64,000 bases of DNA, taken from assembly GCA_963722555.1 (NCBI GenBank), contig CAVRNQ010000007.1:2294001-2358000 (forward strand). Direction: 5' to 3'. The stretch is from Bog-366 sp963722555. GTDB taxonomy: Bacteria > Acidobacteriota > Terriglobia > UBA7540. The first letter of the stretch is position 1. The number at the start of each line of letters is the position of its first letter. Of the stretch, positions 16,757 to 26,210 are shown in pieces. Under the pieces are notes generated by a model. That model worked only from the letters and a program-made list of their open reading frames with translations. It did not search any database and was not told the origin of the DNA. The position numbers and the translations under genes were made by a program.

Positions 16757-19144
16757 CTAGCGCAGCGACTCGTCCACCTCGTGCAGCCAGTCGGGGCGCT
16801 TCAGGACTTCGCGCGGGCGCGCGCCGTCGGGCGCGCTGACGATGCCGTCCTTTTGCATCATGTCGATGAGCCGGGCGGCGCGGCCGTACCCCAGGCGCAG
16901 TCGCCGTTGCAGCAGGGAAGTCGAGGCCTTGCCGGATTCCACCACGATGCGGACGGCTTCTTCGTATACGGCATCCAGTTCGGCGGTTTCCTCGTCTTCT
17001 TCCGGCGGGTTTCCCTCCTCCTTGTCGTGGATGGGTTCCAGGAATTCCTCGTCGTATTGAGGCTCCGACTGTGATTTCCACCAGTCCACCACCTTCTCGA
17101 TTTCCTGCTCGGTGACGAGCGGCCCGTGCAGGCGCTGCAGGCGGGCGCTGCCGGGTGGCAGGAAGAGCATATCGCCGCGTCCCAGCAGGGCTTCGGCGCC
17201 GTTGGCATCCAGGATGGTGCGCGAGTCCACCTTGGAGGCGACGCGGAAGGAGATGCGTGACGGCATGTTGGCCTTGATCAAGCCCGTGATCACATCCACG
17301 GATGGCCGCTGGGTGGCCAGGATCAGGTGAATGCCCACCGCGCGCGCCATCTGGGCCAGGCGGGTGATGGATTCCTCCACGCCTAGCGGCTCCACCATCA
17401 TCAAGTCGGCGAGTTCATCGATGACGATCACGATGTAGGGCAGGGGGCGCTCGCGCTCGCCGTTGTTGTCGAACAGATTCAGGGTCGATTCCGGCTCGAA
17501 CAACCGGTTGAACTGCTCGATGTTGCGGACTCCGTGCTCGGCCAGCTTGCGCAGCCGGTCATCCATCTCCATTACGGCGCGGCGCAGGGCGTTGGCGGCC
17601 TGCTTGGGTTCGGTGACGATGGGTGTAAGCAGATGCGGAATGCCGTCGTAGAGGTTCAATTCCAGGCGCTTGGGGTCGATCAAGATCAGCTTCACTTCCT
17701 GCGGCGTGGACTTATAAAGGATAGAAATAACCATGGAGTTAATTGCCACGCTTTTCCCGGCGCCCGTCGAGCCGGCGATCAGGAGGTGGGGCATCTGCGT
17801 CAGGTCGGTGATGCGGATTTTGCCCGTGATGTCTTTTCCCAGGCCGAGGCTGAGCTTGGAAGGTGAGGCGAAGAACTCCGTCGACTCCACCAGTTCCCGC
17901 AGGTGAATGATCTCACGGTGGAGGTTCGGAACCTCAATGCCCACCGTGGATTTGCCGGCGACGCGGTCGATCAGAATCGACTCGGCTTTCATGGCCAGGC
18001 ACAGATCGTCCACCAGGTTGGTAATGCGGCTGTATTTGATGCCGGCTTCCGGCTTGAATTCGTAGGTGGTTACCACCGGGCCGGGATGAATCTGCGTGAC
18101 GCTGCCGGTGACTCCGAACTCGCTGAATTTGTCGGTCAGCCGGATGGCACGTCCCTTCAATTCGTCCTCATCGATCCCTTCCGCATCTCCTGGAGGCCGC
18201 AGCAGCGAAGGGCTGGGCAGCTTGTAGCCATGCGCTCCACGTCCCACGATCTTGGGCGGGGCAGCGTCCGCAGCCGACTTTGGCAAACGCACTACCGGCG
18301 CCAGCGTGGGCTTTTCCTGGGACCCTGAGAGGGCGGGTGGAACGATCGTGGGCGCGCTCGCGGCCGGCGGCGCGGCGGGTTGCGCGGGGGCGGCCGCACG
18401 GGCTGCCGCTTTCTGAATCACCACCGCCGGCTTGCCCATCACGCGTTGCCGCTCCCATTGTTTCCGCCGGCGCTCGGCGGCTTTAGCGGCGCGCGCCTGT
18501 TGCCACCTGCTCCAGCGAATTTTGAGCGGGCTTATGGTCCGCTCCCATCGCTTTTTCAGGAACTCGGTCGCCCAGCCGAAGGAAAAGCGCGTGACCAGAA
18601 AAAGGGAAGCAAAGAACACTGTCGCGGCCACGATGCTCGCGCCCACTCGGTTGAAGGTGTGGATTAAAGCCGCCGCGGTCAGATATCCCAGCAGGCCGCT
18701 GCCCCGCAGCGCGCCGTGGATAGTCGGCGTGTAGGGAAAGATCTCCAGCAGGGCGCCGAAGGACAAGACCAACATTCCCGCCCCCAGAGCCTTGGTGCGC
18801 GGCGCCTCAAAGGGCTGTACCATCAGCCAACGCGTGCCCATGACCAGCAGCGCCAGCGGAATCAGGTAAGCCACCCATCCGAAGCTTTGAAAAAGCGCGT
18901 CCGCAACGAAGGCGCCCGCAGGGCCAATCCAGTTATGCGGCAAGCTTCCTGCCGCCACCGCCGTGTTCAGCGAGGGGTCTGCGGGCAGGTAGGACACCAA
19001 GCTGAGCAGCGTCAGTAAGCCGGTCACACCCGTGAGCAGTCCGATCAGCTCGAAGAGCCGACGCGAGTCCAGCAGCGGAGTTTTCGGGTCTTTGGAGTTT
19101 GCTTCCTTGCTTTTGGAGGAAGACGCCGGGGCCGGGCTTCCCAT
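16757..19144 (-). CDS. ftsK: DNA translocase FtsK/SpoIIIE
   Basis: The 795-residue protein couples chromosome dimer resolution to division by pumping DNA through the septum. Four N-terminal membrane helices (within about residues 30-200) are followed by a basic, Ala/Pro-rich linker. The RecA-like motor follows, with Walker A (GSTGAGKS) and Walker B (IVIVIDELADLMM), and then a C-terminal winged-helix gamma domain (SLLQRRLRLGYGRAARLID) that reads KOPS-type DNA polarity signals. ATG 19144 is chosen because GAGG lies 6 nt upstream; the frame extends further to 19240 without support. It lies downstream of uppP on the same strand, with 117 nt between them. Confidence 0.93.
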   Translation of the reverse strand: MGSPAPASSSKSKEANSKDPKTPLLDSRRLFELIGLLTGVTGLLTLLSLVSYLPADPSLNTAVAAGSLPHNWIGPAGAFVADALFQSFGWVAYLIPLALLVMGTRWLMVQPFEAPRTKALGAGMLVLSFGALLEIFPYTPTIHGALRGSGLLGYLTAAALIHTFNRVGASIVAATVFFASLFLVTRFSFGWATEFLKKRWERTISPLKIRWSRWQQARAAKAAERRRKQWERQRVMGKPAVVIQKAAARAAAPAQPAAPPAASAPTIVPPALSGSQEKPTLAPVVRLPKSAADAAPPKIVGRGAHGYKLPSPSLLRPPGDAEGIDEDELKGRAIRLTDKFSEFGVTGSVTQIHPGPVVTTYEFKPEAGIKYSRITNLVDDLCLAMKAESILIDRVAGKSTVGIEVPNLHREIIHLRELVESTEFFASPSKLSLGLGKDITGKIRITDLTQMPHLLIAGSTGAGKSVAINSMVISILYKSTPQEVKLILIDPKRLELNLYDGIPHLLTPIVTEPKQAANALRRAVMEMDDRLRKLAEHGVRNIEQFNRLFEPESTLNLFDNNGERERPLPYIVIVIDELADLMMVEPLGVEESITRLAQMARAVGIHLILATQRPSVDVITGLIKANMPSRISFRVASKVDSRTILDANGAEALLGRGDMLFLPPGSARLQRLHGPLVTEQEIEKVVDWWKSQSEPQYDEEFLEPIHDKEEGNPPEEDEETAELDAVYEEAVRIVVESGKASTSLLQRRLRLGYGRAARLIDMMQKDGIVSAPDGARPREVLKRPDWLHEVDESLR

Positions 19145-19261
19145 CGGTTGCCTCACTTTGCCGAACCAGTGCCTCGAAAAGGCAGGCGCACGGTTCCAGA
19201 TGCTCAGTGTCAAGAAAAAGTTGGCGCTAACACCCGACACGTTGCCACTAGAACCTGGCGG

Positions 19262-20125
19262 TCAGTGACGCAATCCCCATCCAAGAGCTAATACTATCAC
19301 GCCCACCGCAACCCGGTAAACAACGAAAACGGTAAAGGTTCGCCGCTCGAGATAACGGATGAGGACGGCAATCACCAGATAACCCACGACCGCTGAAACG
19401 AGCACTCCTACGAGGAAGGGCAGGCGCATTTCCGCCGGCAGACCGGAGTGGCGAAGCTCCAGCGCCTTCTTGAGAGCCGCGCCGGCAATGATCGGTGTCG
19501 AAAGCAGGAAAGAGAAGCGCGCCGCGGTCTCGCGCGTCATGCCGCGGAAAAGGCCGACGGTCATAGTCGAGCCAGAACGCGAGACACCCGGGATAACAGA
19601 AAAAGCCTGTCCCACGCCGACCAGCAGAGAGTCCACGAGGCCCACCTGTCCGAGGTCGCGCTGGCGGCTTCCCAGCCGTTCTCCAGCCCACATCAGCAGA
19701 CCCACGATGATCAGCGCGCAGCCGATGATGATGGGGGAGCGCAATTGCTCCTCCGCGGCGTGCTCGAAGCGCCAGCCCGCGATGGCCGCGGGAATCGTGG
19801 CCACGACGAGATACCAGAAAAGCTTGCGGTTCTCTCCGAGCAGCGTGACCGCACTGGCTTTGGCCGCGCCCCCGCTTCCGGCCGCCGCACCCGCCTTGTC
19901 CCCACCGATTCCCAGGACGAGCTTGAGCATTTCAATCCAATACCGCCAGAAGTAGCCGAGCACCGCGACCAGCGTGCCCGCGTGCAGAGCGATATCAAAC
20001 GTGAAGCCGGGATCTTTCCATTTGAGGAGCCACGGAACCAACCAAAGGTGTGCCGTGCTCGAAACCGGCAGGAACTCCGTTAGGCCTTGAACGATGGCAA
20101 GAACGATCGCTTGGTACAGTGGCAT
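19262..20125 (-). CDS. uppP: undecaprenyl-diphosphate phosphatase UppP (BacA)
   Basis: This 287-residue polytopic membrane enzyme dephosphorylates undecaprenyl diphosphate to recycle the lipid carrier of peptidoglycan and O-antigen synthesis. Both family signatures are present: the N-terminal GLTEFLPVSSTAHL, and GVSRSGSTM with the catalytic Arg/Ser. The loop between them is somewhat longer than usual (GGDKAGAAAGSGGAAKAS). Start ATG 20125 has AGGAG 4 nt upstream; the frame open to 20206 adds an unlikely leader. It is followed by ftsK and preceded by rnj on the same strand. Confidence 0.93.
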   Translation of the reverse strand: MPLYQAIVLAIVQGLTEFLPVSSTAHLWLVPWLLKWKDPGFTFDIALHAGTLVAVLGYFWRYWIEMLKLVLGIGGDKAGAAAGSGGAAKASAVTLLGENRKLFWYLVVATIPAAIAGWRFEHAAEEQLRSPIIIGCALIIVGLLMWAGERLGSRQRDLGQVGLVDSLLVGVGQAFSVIPGVSRSGSTMTVGLFRGMTRETAARFSFLLSTPIIAGAALKKALELRHSGLPAEMRLPFLVGVLVSAVVGYLVIAVLIRYLERRTFTVFVVYRVAVGVIVLALGWGLRH

Positions 20126-20218
20126 GAAGCTCCTGATGCTCTTATTTTGGATTCTTGATTCACTGACTTCGAATGCACAATCCAAAATCCCAAATCTAAA
20201 ATCCAAAATCTGGTCCGC

Positions 20219-21871
20219 TTACACCTCAAGAACGACCGGCAAAATCATGGGTCGCTTCCCGGTTTCTTCGTTGAAGTGTTTTCGCAGGGCAGTGCGGATT
20301 TTCTCCTTGATCACGCCCCAGTCGCCCACTTCCTCAAGGTTTGACTTCTCGATGGTGCGCAGAATCACTTGGCGCGCGCTTTCCACCAATTCGGGCGCTT
20401 CGTCGAGCGGTACAAACCCCCGCGACACGATTTCCGGTTGCGTTTCGAGTATGCCGGTATGCTCGTTGATGGCGAGGATGGGAATCACGATGCCGTCGGC
20501 AGAGATGTGGCGGCGCTCCTTGAGGATGATTTCCTCCACTTCGTCGAACGTGCCCACATCAATGCAGATGCGACCCACGGGCACGCGGCCCCGGCGGTGC
20601 ACGCCCTCTTCGTCGAACTCCAGCACGTCGCCGCTTTCGAGCAAGAAGGTTTCCTGAGAGACCGCGGCCAGCTCCTTGGCCATTTCCAGGTGCCGCCAGA
20701 GTTGCCGGTACTCCCCATGGATGGGCACGAAGTATTTGGGACGCACCAAGTTGAGCATCAATTTCAATTCTTCCGCACTGCCGTGCCCGGAGACGTGCAC
20801 GGGCGGCTGGCTCCCGTCGTCGTAATGCACGTGGGCGCCGCGGCGGTACAGGTGGTCGAGCATGCGGAAGATGGCTTTCTCATTGCCCGGAATCACGCGC
20901 GCGCTCAGCACGACCTCGTCGCCGGGTTCAACGGACACCCAGCGATGGCCCGACACCGCCACCCGCGCCATCGCGGACATCGGTTCGCCCTGGCTACCGG
21001 AAATCACAATCGCCACCTGGTGGGGCGGCAGCTTGCGCAGGTCCTGGGGCGGCACGAGCAGGCCGGGCGGCACGTGCAGCCTGCCCATCTGCATGGCGAT
21101 CTCGGAGTTCTGGAACATGCTCCGGCCCACAAAGCAGACCTTGCGGCCATGCCGGTAAGCCAGGTCCGCGACGATTTGCAGGCGATGCATGGACGTCGCA
21201 AAGCAGGAGATCAGCACGCGCCCCTTGGCTTCCGTCATGATTTGCGTCAAGCGCTGGCTGACGGCGCGCTCCGACGGCGTCAGGCCCGGGCGCTCCACGT
21301 TCGTCGAATCCGCGAACAGCGCCAGCACGCCGTTCCGGCCATAGTCGGCGAGCGTGTGCAGATCGCTCACGTGCTGGTCGGTGGGCGTGGGGTCGAACTT
21401 GAAATCGCCGGTGTGAATCACCGTGCCCAGCGGTGTGGTCAGCGCCAGCCCGCCGGAGTCAATGATGCTGTGCGTCAAGTGGATGAACTCCACGCGGAAC
21501 GGCCCCACCTCAAACGGCTCGTGCGGGCGCATTTCGCGCAGGTCGGCGCTTTCGGCCAGATCGTGTTCCACCAGCTTGGAGCGGGCCAACGCCAGTGTGA
21601 ACGGTGTGCCGTAAACCGGCGCACTGACTTCTTCCAGCAGATAGGGCAGGCCGCCGATGTGGTCTTCGTGGCCGTGCGTCAGCACGATGGCTCGCACGCG
21701 GTCGCGGTTTTCGCGGACATAGTTCAGGTCTGGGATGACAATGTCCACGCCCAACAGTTCGGCGTCCGGAAACATGATGCCGCAGTTGACGATCAGCAGG
21801 TGATCGTCAAACTCGTAGGCCATCATATTCATGCCGAATTCGCCCAGACCTCCGAGCGGAATGGCTCTCAA
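20219..21871 (-). CDS. rnj: ribonuclease J
   Basis: The 550-residue protein has the RNase J domain order: a metallo-beta-lactamase core with the metal motif HGHEDHIGGL, a beta-CASP insertion, a Zn-dependent RNA-metabolism motif (GHGSAEELKLML), and a C-terminal domain. It degrades and processes RNA with 5'-to-3' exo- and endonuclease activity. The most upstream start is TTG at 21871, giving LRAIPLGGLGEFGMN, right where the family begins. No good ribosome binding site is seen, so the start is less certain than the identity. Confidence 0.92.
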   Translation of the reverse strand: MRAIPLGGLGEFGMNMMAYEFDDHLLIVNCGIMFPDAELLGVDIVIPDLNYVRENRDRVRAIVLTHGHEDHIGGLPYLLEEVSAPVYGTPFTLALARSKLVEHDLAESADLREMRPHEPFEVGPFRVEFIHLTHSIIDSGGLALTTPLGTVIHTGDFKFDPTPTDQHVSDLHTLADYGRNGVLALFADSTNVERPGLTPSERAVSQRLTQIMTEAKGRVLISCFATSMHRLQIVADLAYRHGRKVCFVGRSMFQNSEIAMQMGRLHVPPGLLVPPQDLRKLPPHQVAIVISGSQGEPMSAMARVAVSGHRWVSVEPGDEVVLSARVIPGNEKAIFRMLDHLYRRGAHVHYDDGSQPPVHVSGHGSAEELKLMLNLVRPKYFVPIHGEYRQLWRHLEMAKELAAVSQETFLLESGDVLEFDEEGVHRRGRVPVGRICIDVGTFDEVEEIILKERRHISADGIVIPILAINEHTGILETQPEIVSRGFVPLDEAPELVESARQVILRTIEKSNLEEVGDWGVIKEKIRTALRKHFNEETGKRPMILPVVLEV

Positions 21872-22016
21872 TCTATGGTTTAGAGATGGAATGCGAACCT
21901 CCTATGTGTCTGCCTATGCTAACACACAATCCTGAAACGTGTGGACTTGGGGAATGGGTTGGCTGCAGTTGTCAATGGGAAGCTGGTGCCGGTAGTGGGT
22001 CAGTTTGGTTTTGTTT

Positions 22017-22067
22017 TGTAGCGGCGGTCTATGACCGCCGGTCGGCGCTCATAGAGCGCCGCTACAA
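22017..22067. repeat. cloverleaf palindrome, family C copy 1
   Basis: Outer arms TTGTAGCGGCG / CGCCGCTACAA enclose two complete hairpins, GGCGGTC-TAT-GACCGCC and GGCGCTC-ATA-GAGCGCC. A flanking tag, GGTAGTGGGTCAGTTTGG (21991-22008), is shared in inverse with copies at 27908 and 44838. Confidence 0.8.
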
Positions 22068-22106
22068 GTTATGTCGCTCTGTGTGGAACGAATAATCAGA
22101 GTAACA

Positions 22107-23156
22107 CTAGCCCTTCCGGAAAATGAGATCCGGCCCTTTGGCAAAGACACCCACGTGGTCACCCGCCTGCACTTGGCCGGTGGCCATCAGGCGATAGAGA
22201 GGATCCTGAAGTTCGCAAGCCAGAGTGCGCTGGAGGTGTGCGGCCCCGTACTCGGTGTCGCAGCCGTGGTTCAGGAGCAGCGACTTGGCGCCAGTGGTGA
22301 ACTCGACCTGAAAGGGAGTGGATGGGTGGTGCAGGAAGATCCGATTGACCTTGGCCAGTTCCAGGTCGAGGATTCTCTTCAAATCAGCCGGGCGGAGAGG
22401 GTGAAAGACAATCGTCTCCTCAATGCGGCGGAGGAATTCCGGAGGGAAGTGGCGCTTGAGCGCGCGCAACGACACATTGCGAAAGTGGCGTGCCTTGGTG
22501 TCCTCTTCTGCCATCTGCGGGATAAAGCCGGAGGGCGAGGTGGCACGCAGGCTTTCCCTGGACCCAATGTTGCTGGTGAAAAAGAAAAGGCAGGAGGAGA
22601 AGTCCACATTCCGGTTGCGGCCGTCGTTCAGATCCGCGCGGTCAAGCACGCCCAGGAGCAGGGAATAGAGCGAGTGATGCGCCTTTTCAATCTCATCAAA
22701 GAGGATCAGGGTGTAGGGAAACTCGGGCGTGCGGTGCCGCTCGAGGTTTTCGCGGGTGAAAACGGGTTCCGTGTCGGCATGACCGATATACCCCGGCGGG
22801 GCGCCCACCAAGCGGGCGGTTTCGTGCTGCTGCTGGTACTCGGCGCAATTGATCTTGAGCAGGGCGTTGGGACTGCCGAGCAGCACTTCGGCCAGTGCCT
22901 CTACGGAATGAGTTTTCCCGCAGCCCGGGGGCCCCAGCAGGAGCACTGACCCCATGGTCCGGCGCGGCTGCCGGGCCTGCACTTCAATTCGCTGCAGGAG
23001 GCGAAGGATGGCCTCGGTGGCCTGCGGCTGGCCGACGACGTGGGTGGTCCAACGCCGCGCCACGTGCTCCAGCCAGGAACTTCTCGCGGTGGGCCGCAAC
23101 GTGACCCATTCCTTGAGTTCGTGCTGGACGGCTTGGCTGCTCAACATCGCTCTCAC
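22107..23156 (-). CDS. Clp/Hsp100-like single-domain AAA+ ATPase
   Basis: The 349-residue protein corresponds to the second AAA+ module of ClpA/ClpB alone. Walker A (GPPGCGKT, about residues 75-82), the pore loop region with GAPPGYIGH, Walker B (LILFDEIEKAH), sensor 1 (FTSNIGS), and the small C-terminal ClpB-D2-type domain (YGAAHLQRTLACELQDPL) are all present. It lacks the N-domain, the first AAA+ module, and the IGF/L loop for ClpP docking. It therefore probably remodels proteins without degrading them. The start may be the GTG at 23156 or the ATG at 23147. No partner gene is obvious; a divergent fused spermidine-synthase-like gene follows at 23365. Confidence 0.75.
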   Translation of the reverse strand: MRAMLSSQAVQHELKEWVTLRPTARSSWLEHVARRWTTHVVGQPQATEAILRLLQRIEVQARQPRRTMGSVLLLGPPGCGKTHSVEALAEVLLGSPNALLKINCAEYQQQHETARLVGAPPGYIGHADTEPVFTRENLERHRTPEFPYTLILFDEIEKAHHSLYSLLLGVLDRADLNDGRNRNVDFSSCLFFFTSNIGSRESLRATSPSGFIPQMAEEDTKARHFRNVSLRALKRHFPPEFLRRIEETIVFHPLRPADLKRILDLELAKVNRIFLHHPSTPFQVEFTTGAKSLLLNHGCDTEYGAAHLQRTLACELQDPLYRLMATGQVQAGDHVGVFAKGPDLIFRKG

Positions 23157-23364
23157 TTCCCAGGTTCCTCAAGTGGGCCACCGTGCCGGCCTCTTGAGGC
23201 GCATACCTTCTCTTCGGCAAGTTTGCCAGCAAACTTGAATGTTGATGAACTTTCTGCCGCAGCGGCGGAGCCGGGGCGATTTTTGTTTCGAACCGTGCGC
23301 GGAATCGGTTATAAGGGACGGGCAGGTTGGCGCAGTCGTCCCCCTTTCCGCGCTGAGTTGAGGA

Positions 23365-26133
23365 ATGTCATCGATGAAGGCTGGCTTACCGAATCCGCAC
23401 TCTGGCTCCGCCTCACCCCTCCGTTTTCTCCCGGTTTTCTTTTTCTTTTCCGGCGCCTCGAGCCTGATCTTTGAAACGATCTTCACGCGCCTGTTGACCT
23501 ACACCTTTGGGAATACCGCACACGCGGTCAGCACCGTGCTGGCGGCATTTCTGGGTGGCCTGGCCTTGGGCGCCTACTCGCTGGGCCGCTGGGTGGACCG
23601 CCGGGGTGCGAGCCTGTTGACTTACGGCACGCTGGAATTGCTGGTGGGGTTGTACTGCCTGTTCATCCCGGGACTGTTTGCGCTGTTGACCAAAGCTTAC
23701 GTGGGGCTCTACCACGCGCTGCACCTGGGTATGGGGTTGCTCACCGTGGTTCGCTTCGGGCTGGCGACCGTGGCGATTGTGGTTCCCACCTTTCTGATGG
23801 GCGGGACTCTGCCCGTGCTGGCCCGCTTGGTGGCGGGCGCGGTGGAGGAATTCCAGCCCCTGATCGATCGCCTTTATGCCTGGAACACGCTGGGGGCCGC
23901 GGCCGGCACCCTGGCGTCCACCTACCTGCTGATGCCCGTGCTGGGCGTGCGGGGAACCATTTACCTGGCGTGCGGGGTGAATGGGGCGATTTTCCTGGGT
24001 GTGACGATGTGGAAGTGGAAGGGAAGGCAGGCGGTGGGAATCCCGGCCGCGCCCGCCGCGGCAAGGGGCGGCAACCCGCGTCGCCCTGTGCTGCTGGCGG
24101 CCGCCTTCCTGACCGGGGTGGGGGCCCTCGCCTACGAAGTGGTATGGACGCACGCTCTGGGCTTTCTGGTGGGAAACACCGTCTATGCCTTCGGGGTGAT
24201 GCTGTTCACTTTCCTCTGCGGCCTGGGAGGGGGAGCGCACCTGGTGGCGCGCCATCTCCGTCGCGCACAACTCTGGCCTCGGGCGCTAGCTGCGGCCCAA
24301 CTGTTCCTGGGTGTGGCGGTCTTTGTCACCTTGCCGCTGTGGAATCGCCTTCCGGATCTTTTTGCGCAGGGGCTGCGTCGCGCCTGGGTTTGGGACACCA
24401 TCGGTATCGCCGTGCTCTTAGGGCTGCGGATGGCTTACCTGGGCTGGAGAATCGTCCAGCGGAGGGGCGGCGGGGGAGTTCCCTGGGCCAAGGTCTTCGA
24501 GTTCACTGCAGAGTTTGTCGTCCTGGCGGGCCTCGTATCCCTGAAGGTCGAGACCCTGTGGCAATACGAAGCGGCGGGTTTTGTGACCGCGGAGCTGTTC
24601 CGCTTTCTCTGCGCGTTTTATCTCCTGATTCTGCCCTGCCTGCTTTTGGGGATCAGTTTTCCGCTGCTTCTCAATCTTGCCACGGAGGCCGGTGGCGTCG
24701 GTGTGAGCGTCGGGGGTGTCTATGCCGCCAACACGCTGGGGACGGTGCTGGGCTCGGTGCTGACGGGTTTCCTGGTGCTGCCCGCCCTCGGCTCGCAAGC
24801 CACGCTCCGGGCGGCGGCGACGCTCAACCTGCTGCTCGGACTGGGATTTGCCTTGCTGCTTGTGCCGCTCAGCCGTTCGCGCCGGTGGATCCTGGGGCTG
24901 GTCGTGGCGTCGCTGGTGCTGCTGGTGTGCGGGAACTCAGCGCAATGGGACCCCCGCCGCCTGACGCGTGGAACCTACGTTTACTTTGACCAGGGGTGGC
25001 CGGTCGACCGCGTGCTCTTCTTTGCCGAGGATGTCGAGGGAGGTCTGACCTCGGTGGTCGAAAAGGGGCGGACGCGCACCATGCTCTCCAACGGAAAATT
25101 CCAGGGGAATAACACCGGGGAAGTCCCCGCCCAGGCTCGTTTCGCCCTGACGCCCACTCTGTTCACGCCGCGCTTTGAGCGCGCCCTGGTGATCGGCCTG
25201 GGCACGGGCAACACCCTGCGGGTGGTGTCACTGTTCCCCTTCGAGAAGATTGACGTGGTGGAAATTGCCCCGCATGTTGTCGAGGCCGCGCGGCAGTGGT
25301 TCGAGGATGTGAACGCCGGCGTGTTCGACCGTGACCCGCGCGTCGCGCTTACCGTGGCCGACGGGCGGAATTTCCTGCTGCTCGGGCGCGAGCGCTACGA
25401 CCTCATCACCATTGAAATCTCCTCCATCTGGATCAGCGGCGAAGCTGACCTTTACAACCGGGAATTCTACGAACTCTGCCGGGACCACCTCACGGAGGGT
25501 GGCGTGCTGCAACAGTGGGTGCAGATCCATCACATGCGGCCGCAGGACCTGCTGGTGATCCTGAACACCGCGGCGCAAGTGTTCCCGCATGTGGCGTTTT
25601 TCCTCGGGGGGGATCAGGGGCTGCTGATTGCTTCCCCCGGTCCGCTCGAATGCGATGCGCGCCAGGTGGCCGCGCTGGACAGTCTGCCGGGGGTGGCGAA
25701 GGAGCTTGCGGCGCTCGAGATTCCGAGCCTGTGGTCCCTGCTCGGCGAACTGATGCTTTTCGACTCCTCGTTTCGCGAAGCGACGGGCGTTCTGCACCGC
25801 GTGAGCGGCCTGCCGGCGGATTTCGCCTCCAGCGATGACCGGCCCTACCTGGAGTACCAGACCCCGAAGGGGAACACGGCGCTCTATGACACCGGTAAGC
25901 TTAATCGGCGGCTGCTCGAGCATTTCCGCCCACCCCCGCTTCCCCCTGAGTTGCCGGTGCGCAGCCTCGCTTCCGACGACGACCCCAACCTGCTGCTCGG
26001 CTACGTGCTCGAAGGGCGGGCCGACACGGCCGGGGCCCTCACGGCCTTTCGCCGCGTGCAGGGAGGGGCAGCGGCACGCGCGGGGAGAGAGATCGAGCGC
26101 CTCACGTCCCCTCCCCCCGGCGCGCGGCGCTGA
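23365..26133 (+). CDS. multi-pass membrane protein fused to spermidine-synthase-like domain
   Basis: The ~920-residue protein has an N-terminal region of many membrane helices in two halves (each opening with a GASSLIFE or VGALAYEVVW type helix). A Rossmann methyltransferase-like domain of the spermidine synthase superfamily follows (ALVIGLGTGNTLRVV, VVEIAPHVVEAARQWF, VADGRNFLLL). The usual catalytic Asp of true aminopropyltransferases (DxxDP after the YDLI strand) is replaced by IEISSIWIS, so polyamine synthesis is unlikely. Such fusions are widespread in environmental bacteria, and their role is unknown. ATG 23365 and ATG 23374 are both possible; GAGGA at 23360-23364 is better spaced for 23374. 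Confidence 0.75.
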   Translation: MSSMKAGLPNPHSGSASPLRFLPVFFFFSGASSLIFETIFTRLLTYTFGNTAHAVSTVLAAFLGGLALGAYSLGRWVDRRGASLLTYGTLELLVGLYCLFIPGLFALLTKAYVGLYHALHLGMGLLTVVRFGLATVAIVVPTFLMGGTLPVLARLVAGAVEEFQPLIDRLYAWNTLGAAAGTLASTYLLMPVLGVRGTIYLACGVNGAIFLGVTMWKWKGRQAVGIPAAPAAARGGNPRRPVLLAAAFLTGVGALAYEVVWTHALGFLVGNTVYAFGVMLFTFLCGLGGGAHLVARHLRRAQLWPRALAAAQLFLGVAVFVTLPLWNRLPDLFAQGLRRAWVWDTIGIAVLLGLRMAYLGWRIVQRRGGGGVPWAKVFEFTAEFVVLAGLVSLKVETLWQYEAAGFVTAELFRFLCAFYLLILPCLLLGISFPLLLNLATEAGGVGVSVGGVYAANTLGTVLGSVLTGFLVLPALGSQATLRAAATLNLLLGLGFALLLVPLSRSRRWILGLVVASLVLLVCGNSAQWDPRRLTRGTYVYFDQGWPVDRVLFFAEDVEGGLTSVVEKGRTRTMLSNGKFQGNNTGEVPAQARFALTPTLFTPRFERALVIGLGTGNTLRVVSLFPFEKIDVVEIAPHVVEAARQWFEDVNAGVFDRDPRVALTVADGRNFLLLGRERYDLITIEISSIWISGEADLYNREFYELCRDHLTEGGVLQQWVQIHHMRPQDLLVILNTAAQVFPHVAFFLGGDQGLLIASPGPLECDARQVAALDSLPGVAKELAALEIPSLWSLLGELMLFDSSFREATGVLHRVSGLPADFASSDDRPYLEYQTPKGNTALYDTGKLNRRLLEHFRPPPLPPELPVRSLASDDDPNLLLGYVLEGRADTAGALTAFRRVQGGAAARAGREIERLTSPPPGARR

Positions 26134-26173
26134 GTGGGGGATCGCGGAGACGCCTGGCAGGGAATACTGCCCC

Positions 26174-26201
26174 TTGACACCCGCTGCGATTTTGCAATAA
26201 T
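26174..26201 (+). promoter_or_regulatory. strong sigma70 promoter for the IclR gene, nearly leaderless
   Basis: TTGACA (26174-26179) and AATAAT (26196-26201) are 16 bp apart. Transcription would start about 26208, only about 3 nt before the ATG at 26211, and no Shine-Dalgarno sequence is present, so translation is probably leaderless. Confidence 0.6.
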
Positions 26202-26210
26202 TCGCACTAT

